Source: an uncultured Lachnospiraceae bacterium (GTDB lineage: Bacteria; Bacillota; Clostridia; Lachnospirales; Lachnospiraceae). Taken from it: a stretch of 64,000 nucleotides of DNA. Below the pieces are notes generated by a model. It was not told where the DNA came from. It saw only the letters and a list, made by a program, of their open reading frames with translations, and searched no databases. The DNA is taken from assembly GCA_934292725.1 (NCBI GenBank), contig CAKQXY010000009.1, positions 1-64,000 of the forward strand. The letters run 5' to 3'. Made by a program: the position numbers and the translations under genes. Shown here piece by piece: positions 8,879 through 17,200 of this stretch. Each line of letters begins with the position of its first letter. Position 1 is the first letter of the stretch.

Positions 8879-10114
8879 TTAATTCAGGTTCAAGAAAGTG
8901 TTCGCACCCCCCCATCTATTCTCGTGAGACCTATTTTCGCTTAGCAATACAATTCCAATTGCAAACCAAAATGGATTATAAGAGATTCCCATAAATAAAT
9001 CATCTATGATACAATGGATTGCGATCATAGTAAGGATAAATGCCAAGATATATTTTTTCCGTTCTACTATTTTAAACATCGCAATCGTCAGAAAAATCAA
9101 TACCAATACCACAAAAATAATACCGAATTTCTGCATTACTTGAATGTATAAACTGTCAACATATAATTGCTCGCCAACAGGCGCTACTCCATTTTTATCT
9201 AATCCATTTCCTATCCATTCTATATTCGAATTTCCGAAAAGCGAAACTCCATATTGAAATAGAGAACGCTTTCCAAAATACAACCGATTTCCGAAAAAGC
9301 GGTTTAAAAAATTCATCAAAAAATTTTTTTCACTATACAACAGCGTGAAAATGACAGAAACACTTGCAGACAATGCAAAGGAAAGCTTCATCCCCATGTG
9401 TATAATTTTATTATTTTCTAGCAACTTTGGAAGATATTGAAATACGAATACCAAACAAATTGTCAACATTGAAAGGCCAAACGAAAGTCTCGAATTTGTC
9501 TTTACAAATATCCAAATATTTGCAAGCACCAGTATCGAAACTACTTTCCAATCAATGGACTTTCGCTTCAAATACATTGTTAACGATGTAATATTGGACA
9601 TATGTGCTGCCGGATATAATGAATACAAGAATCCAAGATACTCACGGCGACGATTATCATAATTTTCAACATAATTCGTAATAATTCCAATATAGCTACT
9701 TACTATAATAAAGCCTAAAAGGATGCAAGATGCGTAAAGGCTCATCTTTGCAATCTTTTCAAATGAAATATTTCTTCCGCAAAAAATAAAAACAAATAGT
9801 AACGCAGGATCACTCATAGGACCATCATGATACGCAGCGATTCCATATAAAAAAACACAAATTGCTATTTTCATAAATGTTTCCTTCGAAAGATGAAGAT
9901 CTGACAATTCATTCAGCACAAGCAGAAAAACACAAATCAGATGTGCGATTCGAGCTGGCCAGCCAATCACATAAGGCGCATAGAATGATGTGCACAAAAA
10001 GGCGGTAATTAAATATAGGATTAAAGCACAGAAAAACGCCTTTTCATTAAACTTTCTCAAAGAAGCACAAATTCGAGTGTCTTTCTTATTAAAAAAATCA
10101 ATCAATTGTTTCAT
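8879..10114 (-). CDS. Polytopic membrane protein, O-antigen ligase/polymerase-like
   Basis: About 411 residues with roughly ten to eleven hydrophobic helices. The late extracytoplasmic loop (GNSNIEWIGNGLDKNG, then YVDSLYIQVMQKFG) has the style of Wzy/O-antigen ligase-like proteins that polymerise or ligate surface glycans; sequence conservation in this group is low, so function is inferred from topology. The ATG at 10114 is preferred over upstream codons because GGAGAG precedes it and a good promoter (10183-10211) lies between the two. The gene is alone, with no glycosyltransferase neighbours, is more AT-rich than its surroundings, and sits next to an IS3 relic, so it looks acquired. Confidence 0.72.
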   Translation of the reverse strand: MKQLIDFFNKKDTRICASLRKFNEKAFFCALILYLITAFLCTSFYAPYVIGWPARIAHLICVFLLVLNELSDLHLSKETFMKIAICVFLYGIAAYHDGPMSDPALLFVFIFCGRNISFEKIAKMSLYASCILLGFIIVSSYIGIITNYVENYDNRRREYLGFLYSLYPAAHMSNITSLTMYLKRKSIDWKVVSILVLANIWIFVKTNSRLSFGLSMLTICLVFVFQYLPKLLENNKIIHMGMKLSFALSASVSVIFTLLYSEKNFLMNFLNRFFGNRLYFGKRSLFQYGVSLFGNSNIEWIGNGLDKNGVAPVGEQLYVDSLYIQVMQKFGIIFVVLVLIFLTIAMFKIVERKKYILAFILTMIAIHCIIDDLFMGISYNPFWFAIGIVLLSENRSHENRWGGANTFLNLN

Positions 10115-10182
10115 ACATCTTTCTCTCCACAAGAACAGTGATATACCTGTTCGTTGACTTTCTTTAAAATATTTATAAGAAT

Positions 10183-10211
10183 ATTCTATCAAATCACAAT
10201 ACAATTTGCAA
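10183..10211 (-). promoter_or_regulatory. Promoter of the polymerase-like gene
   Basis: On the minus strand TTGCAA (complement of 10206-10211) and TAGAAT (complement of 10183-10188) are 17 nt apart. It lies about 70 nt before the ATG at 10114 and would be inside the coding region if translation began at 10246, which supports the shorter start. Confidence 0.6.
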
Positions 10212-10353
10212 CCAATTTCACAAGAATTTTTCGTTCCAGATTTCAACTAATGAAATGTTTTATGGTGAAAAATGGTATAAAATTTTAGTAGAAGAATTTA
10301 TCAGCATTGTAAACCAATATATGCAATGGTATATAGATAAAACGAGTAAATCG

Positions 10354-11232
10354 TTATATTTCATCAGACCCTCGGCGGTATTCGCTGGGGGTCTTTTTGT
10401 ATCGTTTTTTAAATGAACGGTTAAAATAAGAAAGATTCTCATAGCCGCAGGAGAGGGCAATATCTAAAATAGAGTCATTTGTCAGCAAGAGAAGACGCGC
10501 TGCCATTGAAAGACGGTACGAGGAAAGATATGAAGTAAAAGAGGTACCCATTGCAGATTTGAAAAAACGCATAAAATGAGAAGCAGAAAAGCCAGAAACA
10601 GAAGAAATCTCATCAATGGAGATTGTATTCATGTAATTTGTTTCAATATATTTTAGGACACTTTTGAGTCGTTCAATGTGAGGGTCGTTTTTGGGGGCAG
10701 GAATATCGGTGGAATTTGTGAATATGGTGTAGAAGAAGGTAAAAAGAGCCCCCTTAATTGCAAGGCGGTAGCCTTTTGGAAAACTGCTGCTGATACTGTC
10801 AATATGATTTAGGCATGATGAGAGAGCAGGGTAATGTTCATCATCACAGCAGACAAGATGCTCAAAGCCAATGGTACCAGCCAAAAAAGGCTCAAAAAAT
10901 TCACTGCTTAGAGCATCCATGCTTCCAGTACAAAGAAGATCAAGTGAAAAAATAATATTTTCATATTCCATAGAATGTTCAGCCGGGCCGATTGCATGAA
11001 GCTGACCAGGACTGACAATAATAATATCACCTGCCTCTACATAAAGAGAGGTAAAATCTAATGTGACGCGCCCATGCCCCTTTTTAATATAGATGATTTC
11101 CACCTCATCGTGCCAGTGAAGCGGCACCTTCTCAAAATCAAGCGGAATAGAACAAATATACGCATTGTAAGGAAAATCAGGTGTGCTGTGTGATTTTGTC
11201 TCATGATAATTTTCGTATTCAGGTATCTGCAT
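10354..11232 (-). CDS. AraC-family regulator with N-terminal cupin domain
   Basis: A 292-residue cytoplasmic regulator. The first 100 residues form a cupin-like sugar-sensing domain (HWHDEVEIIYIKKGHG, then DIIIVSPGQLHAI). The last 100 residues hold two helix-turn-helix units, ending in the family signature DIALSCGYENLSYFNRSFKK and RYKKTPSEYR. The start at 11232 has GAGGAGAG upstream. It is divergent from the glycogen phosphorylase gene with a 195-bp gap that contains a long hairpin repeat, so it may regulate that gene or its own transcription. The inducer is not predictable. Confidence 0.9.
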   Translation of the reverse strand: MQIPEYENYHETKSHSTPDFPYNAYICSIPLDFEKVPLHWHDEVEIIYIKKGHGRVTLDFTSLYVEAGDIIIVSPGQLHAIGPAEHSMEYENIIFSLDLLCTGSMDALSSEFFEPFLAGTIGFEHLVCCDDEHYPALSSCLNHIDSISSSFPKGYRLAIKGALFTFFYTIFTNSTDIPAPKNDPHIERLKSVLKYIETNYMNTISIDEISSVSGFSASHFMRFFKSAMGTSFTSYLSSYRLSMAARLLLLTNDSILDIALSCGYENLSYFNRSFKKRYKKTPSEYRRGSDEI

Positions 11233-11257
11233 CGTGGCTCTCTCCTCATGTTTTTGT

Positions 11258-11325
11258 GGGTCCCAAGCTCAACCCACTCATCGTGCAAGCACGATCGGTG
11301 GTTGGAGCTTTTGACCCTGGTATCA
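11258..11325 (-). repeat. Long imperfect hairpin repeat, copy 1
   Basis: GGGTCCCAAGCTC on the left arm pairs imperfectly with GAGCTTTTGACCCT on the right, and the apex is ATCGTGC-AA-GCACGAT. On the minus strand it reads ATACCAGGGTCAAAAGCTC followed by GATCGTGCTTGCACGA. The copy at 38028-38096 shares ATAC-(C/T)-AGGGT-(C/T)-AAAAGCTC and the identical apex, which shows a dispersed family. It lies between the AraC gene and glgP. Confidence 0.75.
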
Positions 11326-11355
11326 TCATGATAGGATAGTACCATAAAAAGACGG

Positions 11356-11361
11356 TATAAT
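11356..11361 (+). promoter_or_regulatory. -10 box candidate upstream of glgP
   Basis: TATAAT at 11356-11361 has no convincing -35 element at the right spacing, as expected for a promoter that needs an activator. It lies 66 nt before the chosen glgP start. Confidence 0.4.
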
Positions 11362-11427
11362 GCAAGAAAAATGATAGAAAAAGCAGTAAACTGCATACAT
11401 CAACTCATGAAAGGAGTTTTAATAATA

Positions 11428-13683
11428 ATGATGGTAAATGAAATTTGTGAAAAGAAATATAATAAGCCGTTATCTGGCTGCACCAATGAGGAAATTTATT
11501 ACGCACTGCTTGATATGACAAAGGATCTGGCAGCAAAGAAGGAAAGCGAAGCTGGAAAGAAGAAGGTATATTATATTTCCGCAGAGTTTTTGATTGGAAA
11601 GCTGTTGTCAAACAACCTTATCAATCTTGGTCTTTACAAGACTGTAAAGGAAGAGCTTGAAGCAGCAGGAAAGGATATTGGTGAGATCGAAGAGATCGAG
11701 CCAGAACCATCTCTTGGAAACGGTGGACTTGGCCGTCTGGCAGCATGCTTTTTGGATTCGATGGCAACATTAAATCTGCACGGTGATGGTGTAGGCTTGA
11801 ATTATCATATGGGTCTGTTCAAGCAGGTGTTTGATCACAATTTCCAGAAGGAAACACCAAATCCGTGGATTGAAAAAGACAGCTGGCTGATCAAAACTAA
11901 TGTAAGCTATCCTGTTTCATTTGGTGATCTGACAGTGACCTCACGCATGTATGACATTGAGGTGACAGGTTATGAGGGACGCACAAATAAGCTTCATCTG
12001 TTTGATGTTGATACTGTAGATGAGAGTCTTATTAAGGACGGTACTATAAGCTTTGATAAGACAGATATCGCAAAGAATCTGACACTGTTCTTATATCCAG
12101 ATGACAGTGATGAGGCAGGAAACTTACTTCGTATCTACCAGCAGTATTTCATGGTAAGCAATGCAGCACACTTAATCTTAGATGAGTGTACGGCACGCGG
12201 CTGTAAGCTGACTGACTTAGATGAGTATGCTGCTATTCAGATCAATGATACTCATCCGTCAATGGTTATTCCTGAGCTGATCCGTCTGCTTCTTGAGCGC
12301 GGCATCACCATGGATGAGGCAGTTGAGCTTGTCACAAAGGTATGCGCATACACAAACCACACAATTCTGTCAGAGGCACTTGAGAAGTGGCCGCTTGCAT
12401 ATTTAGAGAAGGTTGTTCCGCAGTTAGTTTTGATCATCAAGGAGCTTGATAAGCGTGCAAAGGCAAAATATTCAGATCCGAAGGTGGCAATTATTGATGA
12501 GAATGACCGCGTTCACATGGCACATATGGATATACACTATGGTCACAGTGTAAACGGTGTTGCTTACCTGCATACTGAAATTTTGAAAAATTCCGAGCTT
12601 AATGCTTTTTACAAAATTTATCCGGAGAAATTCAACAACAAGACAAATGGAATCACCTTCCGCCGCTGGCTGCTTTCATGCAACGAGGAGCTTTCAGAGG
12701 AAATTGAAAATAAGATTGGAAGCGGTTTTAAAAAGGATGCCTGTGAGCTTGAAAAGCTGCTTTCATTCGAAAATGATGACAGTGTATTAGACAGCATTCT
12801 TGCGATCAAGAAGGAGAAAAAACGTCAGCTTGCTGACTATTTAAAGCATACACAGGGTGTTGTCATTGATGAAAATTCTATTTTTGACATTCAGGTAAAG
12901 CGTTTGCATGAGTATAAGCGCCAGCAGATGAATTTACTCTGGGCAATTTATAAATATCTTGAAATCAAGAGTGGAAAGCTTCCTAAGACACCAGTAACGC
13001 TGATCTTTGGTGCAAAAGCAGCACCAGCCTACACAATCGCAAAGGATATCATTCATGCAATTCTTTGCTTACAGCAGATCACAGAGCAGGATCCAGAAGT
13101 CAGCCCATATCTGCGCGTAGTGATGGTAGAAAACTACAACGTAACAAAGGCATCAAAAATTATACCGGCATGTGATATCTCCGAGCAGATCTCCTTAGCA
13201 TCAAAAGAGGCATCAGGAACAGGAAACATGAAGTTTATGTTAAACGGTGCAGTAACACTAGGAACAAGAGACGGCGCAAACGTAGAGATCGGAGAGCTTG
13301 TAGGAGAAGATAATATTTACTTCTTCGGTGAGAGCAGCGAGCAGGTAATCGAGCATTATAAAAAGGCAGATTATTGTGCAAAAGATTACTACACAAAAGA
13401 CGAAGATATCCAAACAGCAGTCGATTTCCTTATCAGCGAGCCAATGCTTGCAGCAGGAGACGAAGAAACCTTAACACAGCTTTATAAAGAACTGATAAAT
13501 AAAGACTGGTTTATGACCCTCCTTGACTTAAAAGAGTATATAGCACGCAAAGAGCAGGTGCTTAATGACTACGCAGATAGAAAGAAATGGGCAAAGAAGA
13601 TGCTCATCAACATCGCAAAGGCAGGATTTTTCTCATCAGACCGCACTATAGCACAATATGACGAAGAAATCTGGAAGTTATGA
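11428..13683 (+). CDS. glgP: Glycogen/maltodextrin phosphorylase
   Basis: A 751-residue cytoplasmic enzyme that cleaves alpha-1,4-glucans with phosphate to release glucose 1-phosphate. The C-terminal half has the pyridoxal-phosphate motif SGTGNMKFMLNGA with Lys602, followed by TLGTRDGANVEI; the N-terminal half shows EPEPSLGNGGLGRLAACFLDS. The ATG at 11428 follows AAGGAG by 11 nt; a longer frame from 11371 lacks a ribosome site. It lies upstream of a two-component pair and a MalEFG-type importer, so imported malto-oligosaccharides are likely substrates, but stored glycogen is equally possible. A strong terminator follows. Confidence 0.95.
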   Translation: MMVNEICEKKYNKPLSGCTNEEIYYALLDMTKDLAAKKESEAGKKKVYYISAEFLIGKLLSNNLINLGLYKTVKEELEAAGKDIGEIEEIEPEPSLGNGGLGRLAACFLDSMATLNLHGDGVGLNYHMGLFKQVFDHNFQKETPNPWIEKDSWLIKTNVSYPVSFGDLTVTSRMYDIEVTGYEGRTNKLHLFDVDTVDESLIKDGTISFDKTDIAKNLTLFLYPDDSDEAGNLLRIYQQYFMVSNAAHLILDECTARGCKLTDLDEYAAIQINDTHPSMVIPELIRLLLERGITMDEAVELVTKVCAYTNHTILSEALEKWPLAYLEKVVPQLVLIIKELDKRAKAKYSDPKVAIIDENDRVHMAHMDIHYGHSVNGVAYLHTEILKNSELNAFYKIYPEKFNNKTNGITFRRWLLSCNEELSEEIENKIGSGFKKDACELEKLLSFENDDSVLDSILAIKKEKKRQLADYLKHTQGVVIDENSIFDIQVKRLHEYKRQQMNLLWAIYKYLEIKSGKLPKTPVTLIFGAKAAPAYTIAKDIIHAILCLQQITEQDPEVSPYLRVVMVENYNVTKASKIIPACDISEQISLASKEASGTGNMKFMLNGAVTLGTRDGANVEIGELVGEDNIYFFGESSEQVIEHYKKADYCAKDYYTKDEDIQTAVDFLISEPMLAAGDEETLTQLYKELINKDWFMTLLDLKEYIARKEQVLNDYADRKKWAKKMLINIAKAGFFSSDRTIAQYDEEIWKL

Positions 13684-13691
13684 TAAATATT

Positions 13692-13729
13692 AAAAAGGTG
13701 GCAGCATAAACACGCTGCCACTTTTTTTC
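13692..13729 (+). terminator. Rho-independent terminator after glgP
   Basis: GTGGCAGC (about 13698-13705) pairs with GCTGCCAC (13714-13721) and is followed by seven T. Five A before the stem pair with the T run on the other strand. Confidence 0.92.
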
Positions 13730-13730
13730 G

Positions 13731-13759
13731 TTGATTTTCATCGTCTGTTAGGGTAAAAT
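13731..13759 (+). promoter_or_regulatory. Promoter of the YesN/YesM-like pair
   Basis: TTGATT (13731-13736) and TAAAAT (13754-13759) are 17 nt apart, directly after the glgP terminator and 49 nt before the response-regulator start. The pair is therefore probably transcribed separately from glgP. Confidence 0.6.
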
Positions 13760-13808
13760 GGAAGACAGATAAGTTGCATTAAGTTGCATATAGAAAGGAT
13801 CGGGAAAT

Positions 13809-15365
13809 ATGTATCAGATATTGGTGGTAGATGATGAGCGAATTGAACGAAATGGCATTAAAATGCTGCTGCGCCATATGCAGCTGCCATGTGAGATTGC
13901 TGAGGCTGCAAATGGAAGAGATGCGCTTGAGTATTTAAAGGAGCATACGGCAGATATTTTGCTTACAGATGTAAAGATGCCATTTATGGACGGCATTCAG
14001 CTAATAGAAGAATGTAAAAAAGACGACAGAAACGAGGATATGAAATGCGTAATCTTTTCAGGCTGCAGTGAGTTTGACTATGCCAGAAAAGCAGTGCGCC
14101 TAGGTGTTTCTGATTACATTTTAAAGCCAGTTGATCCAAGTGAATTTAAAGAGACTATTACGCGGGTCATTCAGGAGCTTGAAGCAGAACGCGCTGAAAA
14201 AAATATGAAAAAAAAGAGTATGCAGCAGATGCGTGAGCATGCACTATACCAGATTGTAAATGGAGTGAATGTAGCAGAAGTTCTTGAGAAAAGCAGCGGT
14301 GTTTTGACAAGATCAGATGTTGACTGCTTCTGCCGTATTCTGATGCTTGAGGCAGATGATGATTTTTTTGGAAAAAATGGTGTTGATTTGCAGGAGCGCA
14401 TTCTGGCAAAAAAATTGAAAGAGATTTGCGACAGCGAAGTATTCATTTATTTAAACTTGACACCACAGCAGTCAATTATCTTATTAAAAGACAGATCAGT
14501 AGATTTAATCGCGTTTGCAAATGATTTGTTAGATCAGATTAAACAGGAGTATGACAAGAGTTGTACGGCATCAATTTCTTCAGAAATTTCATGTGCAGAG
14601 CAGATTGCTTGTGCAATGGAGGAGCTTGAGGAACTGATGGAAAATAAATTTTATCATCCGAATGTCAGACTGTTTTACAGTGGAATGGAGAGCAGTGATT
14701 GTGAGATCATTAAAATAGATGATGACACATTAATTAAGCAGATGAAGCAGGATATTCGAATGAAGGATGTTCAGAGCCTGCGTGATCATTTTGAGCGTTT
14801 CAGCCAGAAATACAGAAGCCAGACTGCATTTTCTCAGATGTATATCAAATTTTTATTTGCCAACTTGCTGAAGGATATTTATGATGAAATCCCAGGAGAG
14901 GGAGAGAAACAGTTAAATACGAAGATTGATCAGCTTTACCGTTCGTTTGATTTTGTTCAGGTTACAGATCTTGTAAGTGATTCTATAAACCGATTGGAAA
15001 AGGCATTTTCAGGAAGAACACAGACAGGTCATCGTGAGGTGGAGGCTGTCAAGCGCTACATTGCTGCTCATTATGGAGATGAAATGAGTGTGGAAAGATT
15101 AAGTGAGCTTGTCTATATGGCTCCAAGCTACTTAAGCAGTGTATTTAAAAAAGAGACAGGTCAGAATTTGAATCGTTTTATCAAGAGCGTGCGTATGGAA
15201 AAGGCAAAGGAGCTTTTGGAGCAGACCATGATGAAAATTGTAGATATAAGCACTGCATGCGGTTACCCAAATGTTTCATATTTTTGCTCAAGCTTTCGTG
15301 AGTATTATGGAATTAGTCCACAAAAATTTAGAGAAAGCGGGGATGAAATGATTGAAGAAAAGTAA
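13809..15365 (+). CDS. YesN-like response regulator with AraC DNA-binding domain
   Basis: A 518-residue regulator. Residues 1-120 form a receiver domain (LVVDDE, phospho-acceptor Asp54 in LLTDVKMP, Lys in DYILKPVDP). A long central linker of about 280 residues is followed by two AraC helix-turn-helix units (about 415-515) ending with CGYPNVSYFCSSF and YYGISPQKFRES. Its kinase gene overlaps by 14 bp. Such pairs sit beside carbohydrate importers in Bacillota and activate them in response to extracellular sugar. The likely target is the binding-protein gene at 17201, whose promoter has a poor -35 box. Confidence 0.93.
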   Translation: MYQILVVDDERIERNGIKMLLRHMQLPCEIAEAANGRDALEYLKEHTADILLTDVKMPFMDGIQLIEECKKDDRNEDMKCVIFSGCSEFDYARKAVRLGVSDYILKPVDPSEFKETITRVIQELEAERAEKNMKKKSMQQMREHALYQIVNGVNVAEVLEKSSGVLTRSDVDCFCRILMLEADDDFFGKNGVDLQERILAKKLKEICDSEVFIYLNLTPQQSIILLKDRSVDLIAFANDLLDQIKQEYDKSCTASISSEISCAEQIACAMEELEELMENKFYHPNVRLFYSGMESSDCEIIKIDDDTLIKQMKQDIRMKDVQSLRDHFERFSQKYRSQTAFSQMYIKFLFANLLKDIYDEIPGEGEKQLNTKIDQLYRSFDFVQVTDLVSDSINRLEKAFSGRTQTGHREVEAVKRYIAAHYGDEMSVERLSELVYMAPSYLSSVFKKETGQNLNRFIKSVRMEKAKELLEQTMMKIVDISTACGYPNVSYFCSSFREYYGISPQKFRESGDEMIEEK

Positions 15366-17073
15366 GCTTTGCAGCCGCATTGTCAGCTGGTTTAGAAATG
15401 TAAGGCTTGGTTATAAGCTGGCCATTGTATATGCGCTGTCAGGTTTTCTTCCTGTTGTGGCGGTGCTGTCAGTTACCTATGTTCAGATGAAGCAGATTTT
15501 ATTGCAAAATGAGAGAGACAGTATGGAATCGTATCTGTATCAGGCACTTGCCTCAATGGAAAACAAGCTTGCAATCTACACAAATTTAAATAACTATATT
15601 TGCTACAACCAGACAATCTCACAGGTGATCGGATACCAGTATGATTCAGTGTATGAGATGTACAATCAGCTTGTTACGATACTTGACCCAATGCTTGCTT
15701 CACTGAAATATTTTCACAACGATGTTGGCAAAGTTACGATTTATGTAGATAAGGATATGATCAAGCATGGTGACACGCTGGCACCAATTTCAGAGATTAT
15801 AGATACTAATTGGTATAGGAGTGTGGCAGATTCTGGAGAAATGCAGTGGTTTGTTGATAAAAATGAAGAAATTGTGTTTGAGGTAAGCCCAATGAGTATG
15901 CTCGAGCGCTATGGATTAGATGGTATTTTGTACATCAGCGTTGAGTATGACAGCATGTTTGAGACATTTAAGCAGACACTTCAGAATAATTATGGCATTG
16001 TTATTTTCGATGAGAAGGGCAATGCAGTGTATGAAAAAGCATTCTTTGATAAAAAATATCGGGAATATGAGTTAAACGCCGCGCAACTTCTTGATCAGAA
16101 GAAAAATCAGAAAAATGAGTATACGATTCTTTCAGAAACATCATCTGTGACGGGATGGACAGCATGTTTGTATAAGCCAAACAATTTAATAGTATGGTCA
16201 GTAACGCCAATTACACGAATTGCGCTTATTGCTGTGTTTTTTATGGCGCTGATGTCAGTGATAGTCATGGTGATTTTGACGAGTTTTGTTACAAAAAGGA
16301 TTAGAAGACTTAGATCTGGAATGAAAGAGGTAGAGCAGGGAAATTTCGAGGTTAATATTACTAGTGACAGCCGTGATGAGATTGGCGATCTTGTCAATGG
16401 TTTTGATTCGATGCTTCTTCAACTAAATACCTTAATCAAAGAGGTTTACGAGGGTCGAATTAAGGAAAAGGAATATGAGATGAGGGCGCTTCAGGCGCAG
16501 ATTAATCCACACTTTTTATATAATACGCTGTCGTTAATTAATTGGAAGGCAATTGAGGCAGACGCAAAGGATATAAGTAAAATTACACTGGCACTTTCTA
16601 CCTTTTACCGAACTTCGTTAAATAAAGGAAAGAATGTCATGCCGCTCTCAGATGAGCTTCGTAACATGCGTTCTTATCTTGATATTCAGCTTATGATGCA
16701 TGACTATGAATTTGATGTGGAGTTTGATGTAGATGAATCAATTGGTCAGTATCAGTCACTAAATCTTATGCTTCAGCCTCTTATTGAAAATGCAATTGCT
16801 CATGGAATCGATGTGAAGACAGACGGCAGAGGAAAGCTGACTATCACCGGAAAGGAAGATGGTGATCTGATAGTTTTGACTGTAGCAGATAATGGTGTCG
16901 GAATGAGTGATGAGCAGGCGGCTCGTATTTTGACAGAAGAGTCAAAAGGGTATGGCGTTAGAAACGTCAATGAGCGAATAAAGCTTTACTATGGGGAGCA
17001 GTATAGTCTGCAGATTGAAAGTAAAGTAGGGCAGGGAACTAAGGTAAGTATCAGGATTCCGAAGAGGATATAG
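15352..17073 (+). CDS. YesM-like sensor histidine kinase
   Basis: A 573-residue membrane kinase: one helix at about 22-44, an extracellular Cache-like sensor at 45-280, a second helix at about 285-310, a HAMP linker, the His_kinase domain with His387 in QINPHFLYNTL, and an ATPase domain with NAIAHG, DNGVGM and GYGVRNVNER. Translation probably begins at TTG 15352, inside the regulator gene, with GGGGA about 8 nt upstream; the next in-frame Met is beyond the first helix. The pair probably senses sugar directly or through a binding protein and phosphorylates Asp54 of the neighbouring regulator. Confidence 0.93.
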   Translation: MKKSKLCSRIVSWFRNVRLGYKLAIVYALSGFLPVVAVLSVTYVQMKQILLQNERDSMESYLYQALASMENKLAIYTNLNNYICYNQTISQVIGYQYDSVYEMYNQLVTILDPMLASLKYFHNDVGKVTIYVDKDMIKHGDTLAPISEIIDTNWYRSVADSGEMQWFVDKNEEIVFEVSPMSMLERYGLDGILYISVEYDSMFETFKQTLQNNYGIVIFDEKGNAVYEKAFFDKKYREYELNAAQLLDQKKNQKNEYTILSETSSVTGWTACLYKPNNLIVWSVTPITRIALIAVFFMALMSVIVMVILTSFVTKRIRRLRSGMKEVEQGNFEVNITSDSRDEIGDLVNGFDSMLLQLNTLIKEVYEGRIKEKEYEMRALQAQINPHFLYNTLSLINWKAIEADAKDISKITLALSTFYRTSLNKGKNVMPLSDELRNMRSYLDIQLMMHDYEFDVEFDVDESIGQYQSLNLMLQPLIENAIAHGIDVKTDGRGKLTITGKEDGDLIVLTVADNGVGMSDEQAARILTEESKGYGVRNVNERIKLYYGEQYSLQIESKVGQGTKVSIRIPKRI

Positions 17074-17114
17074 TAATTTCAGAAAAAAACAACATGAATC
17101 TAATATTTTTGATA

Positions 17115-17143
17115 TATACGAAATCACCAAAATTTTTTATAAT
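17115..17143 (+). promoter_or_regulatory. Probable activator-dependent promoter of the MalE-like gene
   Basis: A perfect TATAAT lies at 17138-17143, but the -35 position at 17 nt spacing reads TATACG, a poor match. This is typical of promoters that need an AraC-type activator; the nearby YesN-like regulator is the obvious candidate. No clear repeated half-sites were identified. Confidence 0.45.
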
Positions 17144-17200
17144 AATGACATAAGAATTTCCAAATGGAAACAGAAAAGAAAATAGGGAGGATTTTGTATT

